A stretch of DNA of 64,000 nt from Proteiniphilum sp. X52 (GCF_003712195.1 NZ_RDSD01000001.1:434001-498000), one strand, 5' to 3'; counted from the first letter of the stretch, positions 36,861-44,216 are shown. Made by a program: numbers and translations. The notes: a model not told the origin generated them from the letters alone.

Positions 36861-36895
36861 GGGATAAATCTTTCACCCCATGATAAATTTATCCC
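36861..36895. promoter_or_regulatory. Inverted repeat in the UvrA-like/HxlR divergent promoter
   Basis: GGGATAAAT (36861-36869) and ATTTATCCC (36887-36895) form a perfect 9-base inverted repeat with a 17-base spacer, between the two start codons. It is a candidate operator for the HxlR-family protein. Confidence 0.5.
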
Positions 36896-36914
36896 TATTT
36901 GACTAATAAATGAT

Positions 36915-36922
36915 TATCTTTG
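36915..36922 (+). promoter_or_regulatory. -7 box for the HxlR regulator
   Basis: TATCTTTG matches TAnnTTTG; the ATG is at 36953 and an AAGAAGG ribosome-binding site precedes it. Confidence 0.55.
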
Positions 36923-36952
36923 TAATAGAATAAATAACAAAGAAGGAATTTT

Positions 36953-37306
36953 ATGTATGTAAAGAAAAATCCGATGGATTATTCCGATTGTTCAGTACGT
37001 ATTGCAATCGATATTTTATCCTCAAGTTGGAATGCGTGGCTGATATCGGAAATAGATAAAGGAGTTGCAAGACCATGCGACTTACAACGCAGTATAAGTG
37101 TTGCCCCCAAACGTGTATTGACAAAGCAATTAGGGGAATTAGAAAAGATGGGGATATTGAAAAAGAAAATATATCCGGTACTGCCGATGAAGGTAGAATA
37201 TTATCTGACTGAAGCAGGTAAAGAGTTGATCCCAATCATTGACCAGTTATGGCAATGGGGTGATAAATACAAAGAAGGTTTTCTTAAAAGAACTGAAAGT
37301 AAATGA
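36953..37306 (+). CDS. HxlR-family winged-helix regulator
   Basis: 117 residues. The HxlR fold begins DYSDCSVRIAIDILSSSWNAWLISEID and the recognition region reads RSISVAPKRVLTKQLGELEKMGILKKKIYPVLPMKVEYYLTEAGKEL, as in the family. The conserved Cys (SDCSV, here Cys12) may be redox- or thiol-responsive in relatives. Divergent from the UvrA-like gene across a 145-base spacer with an inverted repeat, it most likely controls that gene. Confidence 0.92.
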   Translation: MYVKKNPMDYSDCSVRIAIDILSSSWNAWLISEIDKGVARPCDLQRSISVAPKRVLTKQLGELEKMGILKKKIYPVLPMKVEYYLTEAGKELIPIIDQLWQWGDKYKEGFLKRTESK

Positions 37307-37346
37307 TTTATAATCTATTCGATGTTTTTAAATTTCAGATATTATT

Positions 37347-37679
37347 CTAAGATAGAAGATTTTCTTTTGCACTGGGATTATGCTGAAAGATAGCCCCAAC
37401 AATTTGGCAATTATTCAATTCTTTACAATCTCCACAGGTATTAAATCCTTTTTCATCTACACATTTACGAATTTCACATAGATTGCTGCAAAATACAGTT
37501 TTTGCTCCGTCAAAACGGCATCCCATACAATTAATATGCTCTGCTGTTATTTCCGTATTGTTCAATTCACTCCATTTTTGAGCAGTTTTTTCTCTTAGCT
37601 CATTGTCATTTGTGACAGTAGCTATGCGGGCATCGCAACTTTCGCAATCTAATCCGCAACATGCAATTAATTGTTTCAT
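37347..37679 (-). CDS. DUF3795 Cys-rich small protein
   Basis: 110 residues with many Cys in pairs: IACCGLDCESCDARI, CMGCRFDGAKTVFCSNLC, CVDEKGFNTCGDC. This is the DUF3795 pattern, a likely metal- or Fe-S-binding zinc-ribbon-like protein of unknown function. I start it at 37679; the codon before is also ATG (37682). It is the last coding gene of element A and lies close to the conserved right-end hairpin. Confidence 0.8.
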   Translation of the reverse strand: MKQLIACCGLDCESCDARIATVTNDNELREKTAQKWSELNNTEITAEHINCMGCRFDGAKTVFCSNLCEIRKCVDEKGFNTCGDCKELNNCQIVGAIFQHNPSAKENLLS

Positions 37680-37747
37680 CAATTTTTATTTATTATGCAT
37701 GAAGATACTCAATCTTTCTGTTTATCCAAAGTCTAACTGCTTTGTTT

Positions 37748-37795
37748 AGTGCAAGGTGCAAGTATCTATATATAGATAAGCTTGCACCTTGCACT
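37748..37795. other. Right-end hairpin of element A
   Basis: Arms AGTGCAAGGTGCAAG (37748-37762) and CTTGCACCTTGCACT (37781-37795) are perfect complements, and the inner TATCTAT/ATAGATA extends the stem. The equivalent hairpin in element B (43545-43595) has a compensatory base-pair change. Confidence 0.85.
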
Positions 37796-37995
37796 AGCTC
37801 TAAAATATTAATAATCAAAACTCTTTTATATAAAGAAAGAATGAGTAACTTTGAACCTGAGTTTTATGGCGACAACAGCAGACTAAGAGAAGTCAGGAGC
37901 AACACTTTTTTGAGCGCTCCTAATCGTACCCCATAGACCTTAAAATAGAAATAAAATATTGAACTTCAATAGGGTGGAGGTGCTGGTTCATCGAC

Positions 37996-38005
37996 CTCTC
38001 TCCGC
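37996..38005 (+). other. att site 2 (junction of elements A and B)
   Basis: CTCTCTCCGC, preceded by GGTTCATCGAC. The identical GGTTCATCGAC precedes the third copy at 43793-43802. Confidence 0.65.
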
Positions 38006-38040
38006 TGGGAGGTCTGGACAAAACCAGACAACAAACGGAC

Positions 38041-38077
38041 AAAAACCTACAAGTCAATAACTTGTAGGTTTTTTTGT
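38041..38077 (+). terminator. Left-end hairpin terminator of element B
   Basis: AAAAACCTACAAG (38041-38053) pairs with CTTGTAGGTTTTT (38061-38073) and a T-run follows. Confidence 0.8.
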
Positions 38078-38137
38078 TTCTACTATGCCCATCATAAAGG
38101 ACACGAAAAAGCACCAAAAAGACACAGTTTTGTGCCT

Positions 38138-38180
38138 AAATCGTTACCGATTCCGTTCCGGACAAAATAGGTGACGATTT
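38138..38180. repeat. Inverted arm-type repeat at left end of element B
   Basis: AAATCGTTACCG (38138-38149) and AGGTGACGATTT (38169-38180). It corresponds to 33082-33124 in element A. Confidence 0.65.
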
Positions 38181-38278
38181 GTCCGAATTTGACCTCTCGC
38201 TGTCCAAATTTGTACAGTCTGTATATATCTCACAATTAATAGATTAAAGGTAATTTTGTAACATTAAAAAGTGAGGTT

Positions 38279-38926
38279 ATGAAGAGTACATTCAAAGTCC
38301 TTTTTTACTTGAAAAAAGGCGCAGAAAAGCGAAATGGAGAGATAATTATTATGGCAAGAGTTACCGTTGACGGGAAAGTCTGCCACTTCAGTACGAAACA
38401 AAGCATTCATCCCGACAACTGGAACGTAAAAGCCGGAAAAGCCACCGGTAAGTCATCCGTACAAATCAATAAGCTACTGGATGATATCAAGGCATCCCTG
38501 AATCAAATCTACCACGAACAGCAACGGCGTGATAACAATGGGCTTATTTAGGGCGACCCTTTTGCAAATTATAAAATCCGCTTACAAAGGGTTGACTGTG
38601 GCTATCTTACAGAAGATGAAATCAAAAAAAACCTTGAACTCGACTTGGTTTCCGAAAGACTGGAACACGTCTGGGATTTATTTATCTTTTCCTGCTTTTG
38701 CGGTTTGGCATACATCGATGTAGCCGGACTTAAAAAGGAACATATCCGTAAATCATTTGACGGAAATCTATGGATTATGACGAAACGGGTGAAGACCGGA
38801 ACGAATGTCAATGTTCCGTTGCTGGACATTCCGAAGATGATTTTGGATAAATATAAAGACCGGTTACCTCATGGTAAAATTCCGTCAATTCCGAAGGCAA
38901 AACCAATGAAGCGACCAAAAAGGTGG
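38279..38926 (+). pseudogene. Tyrosine recombinase (integrase) of element B, internally deleted
   Basis: The N-terminal part (MKSTFKVLFYLKKGAEKRNG...NWNVKAGKATGKSSV) is read to about 38545. Compared with copy A, roughly 345 bases are then missing. The middle/catalytic part continues from about 38549 with GDPFANYKIRLQRVDCGYLTEDEIKKNLELDLVSERLEHVWDLF...KILDKYKDRLPHGKIPSI. It breaks off before the catalytic HxxR and Tyr, joined to an unrelated K/E-rich tail. It is related to copy A throughout. Confidence 0.82.
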
Positions 38927-39051
38927 ATGAACCTTTGAAAAAAGGCCAGACCCAGCTTACCGAAAAACAGGTAGAGAAGCAGGAAAAAAATGAAGCCAAA
39001 GAAAATAAGCAGTCAGGAACTCCAAAGAAATCAAGGAGATACAAAATGTAA
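38904..39051 (+). pseudogene. K/E/Q-rich C-terminal tail of a conjugation-type protein
   Basis: In the frame different from the integrase the sequence reads GKTNEATKKVDEPLKKGQTQ and continues with K/E/Q-rich residues to GTPKKSRRYKM and a TAA at 39049-39051. Such tails end DUF3945/DUF4099-like and topoisomerase-like proteins of Bacteroides conjugative elements. Only the tail is left, so a deletion joined it to the integrase. Confidence 0.4.
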
Positions 39052-39127
39052 TAATTCGTATCTTTGCCACAGAAAGTTCCATTATGAATAGATTTTATCC
39101 TATCGTAATTGAGATTTTTTTGTGGTT

Positions 39128-39157
39128 AGCACCCGGTGGGAACGCTGGGTGCTGTTT
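39128..39157 (+). terminator. Hairpin before the 39.2 kb fragment
   Basis: AGCACCC (39128-39134) pairs with GGGTGCT (39147-39153) and GTTTT follows. Confidence 0.5.
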
Positions 39158-39174
39158 TAATAATGTATTGACGT

Positions 39175-39375
39175 ATGGAAACTGATAATAAATTTATAGC
39201 GTACTTCGATTTTCTGGGGTACAAAAGTTTTATAATGAATAACTCCACAGAAGAGGTCAAAAGACGGCGGGGACATATTTTCAGAGATACTGAAAATGCT
39301 ATTGGAAAAGGTAAATTGATAGAAGCTCCATATGGCTATATTGCCGATATAAATAGGTCAAAAATAAATAACAAT
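39175..39375 (+). pseudogene. Truncated hypothetical protein (N-terminal fragment)
   Basis: METDNKFIAYFDFLGYKSFI...RRGHIFRDTENAIGKGKLIE...YGYIADINRSKIN resembles the opening of a common Bacteroidales hypothetical. After SKIN (about 39372) the reading changes to unrelated sequence. It is a fragment with no domain that allows a functional call. Confidence 0.5.
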
Positions 39376-39410
39376 TTACGTTACTTTCAGCCGAAGATAA
39401 AATTCTATGT

Positions 39411-40031
39411 TTATTCCCTATGTTTTTCGGAAATTCCGTTTTTTATAATAGGCGAGATTTCGTCTGTATGAGTTATTACTAATTGGTGCATTGCTCTCGT
39501 ACATGAAATATATAACATACTTCTATCAATGTCATTTTTGTAGTTTGACTTATTTACAAAAGGGATTATTACACTATCAAATTCAAGCCCTTTCGATAAA
39601 TACGCATTTGTCAAAATAACGCCATTGGAGAATGTTGTACAGTTTGAATCAAGTAAATAAATATCCACATTTTGTTTTTTAAATTTTTCAGATAAGAAAA
39701 ATAGCTCTGTATCATTCTTGCAAATTATTGCTAGTGAGCTGTATTTTTTATTATCACAAAAACCTCTTGCTCTTTTAATTATTTCTTCAATTTCATCATT
39801 AGAATTATTAAATGATTGGATTACAGGTAACTCTCCATGCCTTTCAATGGCGATGAGGTCTTTATTATAGAATATTTTTTGAGCGAAATTTACGATTTCA
39901 TAAGTTGAACGATAGCTGTTATTTAAGCAAACTAAATCGGCATAAGGGAAGATTTTAAGCATTCCAGTTATGTCGTTCTTTGTATAAGGGTTTAATGATT
40001 GATTGAAGTCGCCCAAAAACGTCATTTTGCA
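39411..40031 (-). pseudogene. HelD/UvrD-like helicase, C-terminal fragment
   Basis: The frame starts CKMTFLGDFNQSLNPYT and includes NNSYRSTYEIVNFAQKIF, SLAIICKNDTE, NAYLSKGLEFDSVIIPF and YISCTRAMHQLVITHTDE, the last domain (motifs III-VI) of a superfamily 1 helicase of the HelD type. The N-terminal half of the same gene lies at 42183-42839 on the same strand, beyond an IS21 insertion. The middle, with the Walker A motif, is missing. Confidence 0.8.
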
Positions 40032-40171
40032 GTTAGTTGTTTTAGAGTGTAATTAGCAAATTTACAATGTACAAAAAATGGCAATGTTGAGTGTACAACT
40101 TTTGGCAATATCCAATGTACAGGTTTAACATTACATTAACTATCTCTTTTTTATTGTATTCAACTGTTTTT

Positions 40172-40924
40172 TTATTCTTTCTCAAGGAAAGTTTTCCGGT
40201 TGTCCATACGGTAACCGTTTCCCTCGAACCTGATCACCTCGCAACGATATAGCAGTCGATCCAGGATGGCTGTGGCTAACACTTCATCATCCAGTGTCTC
40301 CGCCCACTGGCTGGGTGACTTGTTAGTGGTGATGATGATCGAGCACTGCTCATGCAGGTGATTGATCAGATTGAACAGAGCCACCGCTTCACTCTTTTGC
40401 ACCGGGAACATCATGATGTCATCTATGGCAATCAGGTGTGCCTTGGTGTATCGCTTGTAGGTGCTCATTGCCGATGAGATGATTTCTTTCCTGTTGAGCA
40501 CGCCTATCAGGTCAGCCATGGTGGTAAAATAGGCCCTATAACCTTTCTTGATGGCATCATTGACCAGTCCCCCGGCCAGGTATGTTTTGCCCGTACCGCT
40601 TGGACCCATCAGCACCAGGTTGTATAGCTGATCGACCCAGAGCAGCTCCCTGAGCTGTGTCATCTGCCTTATGCCGATGCTGCCCGAGGCCTTGTGATCG
40701 TACTCGTCAAGCTCGTGTGCACGTGGCAGACGTGCCAGTTTGGTCCTGCGCCGGTAATCATTCAGCTGTCGCTGCTCTAGCTCTTTTATAAGCATGTTCT
40801 CCAGGAAGTCCGCGTATCCCGGTGTATCTATACTCGCCTGGTGAAGCATCGGCTGCAAGTTTTTGCTCAGGTATCCCAAACGAAGTATGCCGGCATATTG
40901 CTTCATGTTTTCTATCTGCTTCAT
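40172..40924 (-). CDS. istB: IstB, ATP-binding helper of IS21 transposase
   Basis: 250 residues of the DnaC-like AAA family: Walker A GPSGTGKTYLAGGL, then IAIDDIMMF (Walker B) and HEQCSIIITTNKSPSQW. It acts with IstA in target selection and transposition of IS21. Its ATG overlaps the istA stop (ATGA), the standard coupling in IS21. The gene is intact. Confidence 0.94.
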   Translation of the reverse strand: MKQIENMKQYAGILRLGYLSKNLQPMLHQASIDTPGYADFLENMLIKELEQRQLNDYRRRTKLARLPRAHELDEYDHKASGSIGIRQMTQLRELLWVDQLYNLVLMGPSGTGKTYLAGGLVNDAIKKGYRAYFTTMADLIGVLNRKEIISSAMSTYKRYTKAHLIAIDDIMMFPVQKSEAVALFNLINHLHEQCSIIITTNKSPSQWAETLDDEVLATAILDRLLYRCEVIRFEGNGYRMDNRKTFLEKE

Positions 40925-42182
40925 AGCTCCATGATTTGATCGTACCGGTTTATCTTGCTTCTCTCGGGGATGTATGCATCCGTGTCATACTGACTTGTTT
41001 GAACACCGTCATGCAACACGCTTACAACAGGCAAGGGCATCTTCTCCCGGCGTTTTAACTCCCGGTAATGTGATGCGGCTTCTTTCAGGTAAAGGGCGTT
41101 GTGGAGCCCATTGTCGAGGCAGTAATCAAGTGCGCTGCCAACGATCTCCTCACCATATTCGCCCATCACCTCCCTTGTCATTTTCAGATTGTCTCTCAGA
41201 TAACGGGGCTTATACTTGTGTATCTCCTCTATGAACAGGTGCAAAGTGTTGTTGCCCTTCCAGATCGATAGGACTTCCTGCTTGAAGACCTCGAGCCTGG
41301 AGTTCCGATCCCGTCGATAAGTTGTGCTGCCGATTACCTTGCCTTTTTCAAGACTGACGGGGTGCTCGGCCAGAAGGATGCCTTGCCGGTTGGAAAGCGA
41401 AAGGGTGCCATCCTTGACCTTGAGTAATACCTCCGGTCCCTTCCCGTTATAGGTGCCATATGGGACCCTGTAGAAGTTCCCCTTGTAACTGATTGTGTTA
41501 TCTTTTCTCACCGTGTAGGTGGGAATCTCATCCCGGGGGATTGCCGGTGAGGGGCGAAAAAAGGAGAGATGCTCCTTTTCAATCAACCACACGTCATGGG
41601 GCAGGCGCTTCGTCGTGGCATGTTTGGTGCCGTTCGCCTTGCGCTCCAACCAGCTCAGGACTTCCTCGTTGAGGCGATCCATATCGTGAAAGGTACGCGC
41701 GCGAAGAAAGTTGTTTTTCACGTATCCTACCACGTTCTCAACCCGGCCTTTGCTCTGGGGATCGGCCTTGCGGCAGAACTCAACGCTGATACCACGTTCA
41801 TCCCTGTAGCGACGAAAATCATCAGCCAGGAGATAATCGCCAAGGTTCTCACTTTTCAGAAACACCGAGTCCTGATCATAGAGAAGCTTCCCGGGGATAC
41901 CCTCTATATACCTGAAGGCCTGCTCGTGAGCCTGGACGGCTGTTTTCCCGGTGAAGGGAGTTGTTTGGAAAAACACATATTTGTAGCGACTGCGTGACAG
42001 GACAAGGGCAAAAAAATAAACCCTGCGCCTACTGCCGTCCAAACGTCGCATCTGTGCTGTACCGAAGTCAACCTGCGCCTGGCTGCCATATGCAAACTCT
42101 TCCAGGGCTTCCGTCTGGCGGATCTTCTCCGGTACAGGGATCTTCTCCTGACGCCGCACGTGCTGGACAAAGTTGTATACAG
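40921..42182 (-). pseudogene. istA: IstA transposase of IS21, N-terminus deleted
   Basis: 412 or so residues remain. FVQHVRRQEKIPVPEKIRQTE runs into the DDE core (YGSQAQVDFGTAQMRRLDGS, RRRVYFFALVLSRSRYKYV, CRKADPQSKGRVENVVGYVK), with the final Glu region NERKANG-like WLERKANGTKH. About the first 100 residues with the HTH domain are missing; reading upstream of VYNF enters helicase sequence. The catalytic part is intact but DNA binding should be lost. Confidence 0.85.
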
Positions 42183-42839
42183 TCCTTTTATAATAAGCAA
42201 TCTGGATTCTTCATTTCGAATAATCGTATTCTGGTCTTTTTGTATGGTTGAAACAATATTCTTCATTTTATCGCTAGAAGATTTACTCAACTCTTCTTGC
42301 AGAATATTATCGTAAATGTGTTCGGACGAATCAAACATAAACTCCATCTCTCCATGTTTTATTCGATATTGCCTTTTTAGGCTTATTCTTCCTTGAATTT
42401 CTCCCACCGGTGCATTGTATTTTGCTTGCCCTAATCCATAATCATAAAACATATTGCTAATCGGAGTTCTCCAATCATATATGAGATTAATGTTATTTTC
42501 AAAATTATGAAATGGACGAATGCCAATGTAGATATTTATAGAATCCGATTTACCGTTTTCCCAAAAATCAATTCTACCAAAATACGGAGAATCAACTAAT
42601 CTTTGGAGTTCCTTTAGTTTTGTGACTTTGTTTTCACCACTTTCTGCGGTAAGAGCCATAAACTGATGCATTGTTTCCTTTTCTCCTCGATTTTCTCTTA
42701 TATATTCTTTTTGTTCTATTAATTCAGATGCTTTTAGATGCGCTAATTGTTTAATCTTACTTATTGAATTTTGAATTTGCTTAATTATTTCTTCAAGATA
42801 TTTAATTTCCTGTTTTTTTGTTTCATTGAATATTTTCAT
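42183..42839 (-). pseudogene. HelD-like helicase, N-terminal fragment
   Basis: The start MKIFNETKKQEIKYLEEIIK leads a coiled-coil arm, then the family blocks YFGRIDFWENG, YIGIRPF, DWRTPISNMFYDYG and SLKRQYRIKHGEMEFMFDS. It ends RNEESRLLIIKG, just before the expected Walker A loop, where istA sequence begins. HelD proteins recycle stalled RNA polymerase and in some bacteria give rifamycin tolerance. The gene follows a TetR-type regulator and a matching operator. Confidence 0.85.
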
Positions 42840-42856
42840 ATTTTTATCGTTTTGTT

Positions 42857-42876
42857 AAATGAATATTCATTCATTA
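42857..42876. promoter_or_regulatory. Predicted TetR operator upstream of the helicase gene
   Basis: AAATGAAT, 4 bases, ATTCATTA: an 8-4-8 palindrome matching that of the regulator's own promoter at 43497-43516, with one mismatch. Confidence 0.55.
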
Positions 42877-42891
42877 ATTAGTCAAAAAAAA

Positions 42892-43476
42892 TTAAGGCTT
42901 TAATCCTTTTAATACTTGGTTTAATGCCGTATTTATTACTTCTTGGTTCAAAACAAATGCTTTTGAAGATTCTTTTTGTTCATCAAATTTTAATAACTGA
43001 TATAAAGGGGCGAAAGCTAAAGACCAGTATATTTCGAATGACACGAAAAATAACTCTTTTCTTTTTATTGACAAGTTAATCCAATTACCCAATAGATTAC
43101 CATATTGGTCATTTAGGGAGTTGGTTATTGTATTATATATAGGTGAATATCTGACTTTTTCAACAAATTGAACTTCCAGTGGAAACTTTTTATAGTAGTT
43201 ATATCTATTTTTCCACTGTAGTCTTAAACCTTCATCGAAATGCATATTCGGATTGAAGTTTTCTAAACTGGAGTCTAAGATTCTAAAACCAAGCTCCATA
43301 GAAAGCTTATACATAAAATCATCTTTATTCTTATAATATATATATATTGTTCCCGGTGAAATCTTGGCAGCTTTTGCTAATTTATTAATACCAAATCCTT
43401 CAAGTCCTTCGGCAACTACCATTTCTATGGCTTTCTGCTTTAATAAAAGCTCTTTTTGTTCGTCTTTCTGTCTCAT
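42892..43476 (-). CDS. TetR/AcrR-family regulator
   Basis: 194 residues. The N-terminal HTH reads KAIEMVVAEGLEGFGINKLAKAAKISPGTIYIYYKNKDDFMYKL, as in the family; the rest is a helical ligand domain (ENFNPNMHFDEGLRL...). It lies directly upstream of the helicase fragment, same strand. Palindromes of identical layout lie upstream of both, which argues for autoregulation and control of the helicase. The ATG (43476) is only a few bases from the -7 box, so the mRNA may be leaderless. Confidence 0.9.
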   Translation of the reverse strand: MRQKDEQKELLLKQKAIEMVVAEGLEGFGINKLAKAAKISPGTIYIYYKNKDDFMYKLSMELGFRILDSSLENFNPNMHFDEGLRLQWKNRYNYYKKFPLEVQFVEKVRYSPIYNTITNSLNDQYGNLLGNWINLSIKRKELFFVSFEIYWSLAFAPLYQLLKFDEQKESSKAFVLNQEVINTALNQVLKGLKP

Positions 43477-43480
43477 GCTG

Positions 43481-43516
43481 CAAAGATAGAAAATATAAAT
43501 GAATACCCATTCATTT
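43481..43516 (-). promoter_or_regulatory. Promoter and operator of the TetR gene
   Basis: On the minus strand TATCTTTG (43488-43481) is a perfect -7 box four bases before the ATG. The operator AAATGAAT-N4-ATTCATTT (43497-43516) lies over the -33 region. Confidence 0.65.
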
Positions 43517-43544
43517 TATGTCATTTTTTACGAATAAGTAAAAA

Positions 43545-43595
43545 ATTAGTGCGAGGTGCAAGCTATATCTATATAGACTTGCACCTCGCACTAAT
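43545..43595. other. Right-end hairpin of element B
   Basis: ATTAGTGCGAGGTGCAAG (43545-43562) and CTTGCACCTCGCACTAAT (43578-43595) are 18-base perfect complements with an inner CTATAT/ATATAG. It matches the hairpin of element A, with a G-C pair where A has A-T. Confidence 0.85.
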
Positions 43596-43792
43596 GATAA
43601 TAAGTTAATTTACAAACGGTTTTGTATCTCAAAAATATGTTGTACCTTTGAACCCAAGATATATGCAGACAAGCAGAGGTCAAAAGTGGACAAACTGGTC
43701 TCTGAAATTTGTGCCTATTTCGTTACCGGTAATAAATTTGGAAAAATAAAGCATTGACTTTTAGATACATGGAGACAAGGTTCATCGACTCT

Positions 43793-43802
43793 CTCTCTCC
43801 GC
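43793..43802 (+). other. att site 3 (right end of element B)
   Basis: CTCTCTCCGC within a longer CT run, preceded by GGTTCATCGAC. Downstream should be the original sequence next to the tRNA gene. Confidence 0.65.
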
Positions 43803-43805
43803 AAT

Positions 43806-43845
43806 AAAGGGTGTAAATCAAGAAGTTATGCGATTTACACCCTTT
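43806..43845. terminator. Hairpin after att site 3, possible original tRNA-Ser terminator
   Basis: AAAGGGTGTAAATC (43806-43819) pairs with GATTTACACCCTTT (43832-43845). If both elements were excised, this hairpin would lie directly behind tRNA-Ser. Confidence 0.6.
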
Positions 43846-43862
43846 GTTGCACCCAAATCTTT

Positions 43863-44216
43863 TTACTGGTTGAAATATAAATAATTTATGTTTTCACAGA
43901 CTTCCTTTTTCAGGCTCTTCAGAAGCAGGGTGTATTGCTCCTGTGGAAGATGAAGCACCAGTTCAAGAATGGCAGTTTCAAGAACTGTTATATCATTATG
44001 GTCCAAATAGAACTGAGCAATGAATTTCTGCTTGTCAAAAGAAAAATCATTGTTTGCAAGCCAGTCTTTGTATATTCTTTTTTCAAGGAATGCTGTTACA
44101 TGGCAGTTACATGAAATCAATGCAATAACTTCAAGAGAAAAATCAAATACATTGTTTATTAATAGATTATGAAATGATTTATTCTTTAGAAGTTTCTGAT
44201 GAGCAATATTTCCATA
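43863..44216 (-). pseudogene. Unrecognised protein remnant without a start codon
   Basis: The frame is open from a TGA at 44217-44219 to the TAA at 43863-43865 (about 117 residues: HQKLLKNKSFHNLLINNVFD...LEKRIYKDWLANNDFSFDKQ...). The only candidate start is a TTG at 44120. A 25-base direct repeat (44095-44119 and 44222-44246) lies across the N-terminal part and upstream of it. I do not recognise a domain. It looks like the C-terminal part of a decayed gene. Confidence 0.4.

Larger units (their letters stand above)
32948..38005 (+). mobile_element. Decayed integrative element A at tRNA-Ser
   Basis: Bounded by att copies at the tRNA 3' end and at 37996-38005. The left end carries a terminator, inverted arm-type repeats and a broken tyrosine integrase. 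The cargo is an IS481/IS3-like transposase fragment, a UvrA-like ABC protein, an HxlR regulator and a DUF3795 protein. The right end carries a conserved hairpin. The left end is clearly homologous to that of element B. It cannot move by itself, because the integrase is disrupted. Confidence 0.75.
37683..38278. other. Non-coding right end of A and left end of B
   Basis: This stretch holds the A hairpin, a TAACTTTG promoter-like box near 37850, the second att site with the tRNA-like GGTTCATCGAC (37985-37995), the terminator 38041-38077, and the arm-type inverted repeat of B. I see no gene. Small open frames here look random. Confidence 0.7.
40032..42182 (-). mobile_element. IS21-family element, left (istA) end deleted
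   Basis: Carries istA (N-terminally truncated) and istB. The istB-side end has terminal-repeat-like units: TGTACAAAAAATGGCAAT (40069-40086), TGTACAACTTTTGGCAAT (40092-40109) and TGTACAGG. The other end is missing, because istA joins helicase sequence directly at about 42182. Borders are approximate. Confidence 0.8.
38006..43802 (+). mobile_element. Decayed integrative element B, in tandem with A
   Basis: Bounded by att copies 2 and 3. The left end (terminator, arm-type repeat, integrase) is homologous to that of A. The cargo is a hypothetical fragment, an IS21-type element, a broken HelD helicase and a TetR regulator. The right end carries the hairpin that matches that of A. It is heavily deleted and not autonomous. 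Confidence 0.72.
43477..43862. other. Non-coding right end of element B
   Basis: This stretch holds the TetR operator, the right-end hairpin, a TACCTTTG box near 43646 followed by GAACCCAAG, an integrase arm-like site (TGTGCCTATTTCGTTACCG, 43710-43728), the third att copy, and a terminator-like hairpin. No gene is seen. Confidence 0.7.

Noticed and set aside
37742-37936. 64-residue plus-strand frame over the right-end hairpin of element A
   Set aside because: It translates the hairpin itself and shows no protein-like composition; the conserved feature here is the structure, not a frame.
41904-42182. C-terminal third of the 311-residue frame on the helicase N-terminal fragment
   Set aside because: After LLIIKG the frame runs into istA in a wrong frame (LYTTLSSTCGVRR and onward), so that part is not helicase sequence.
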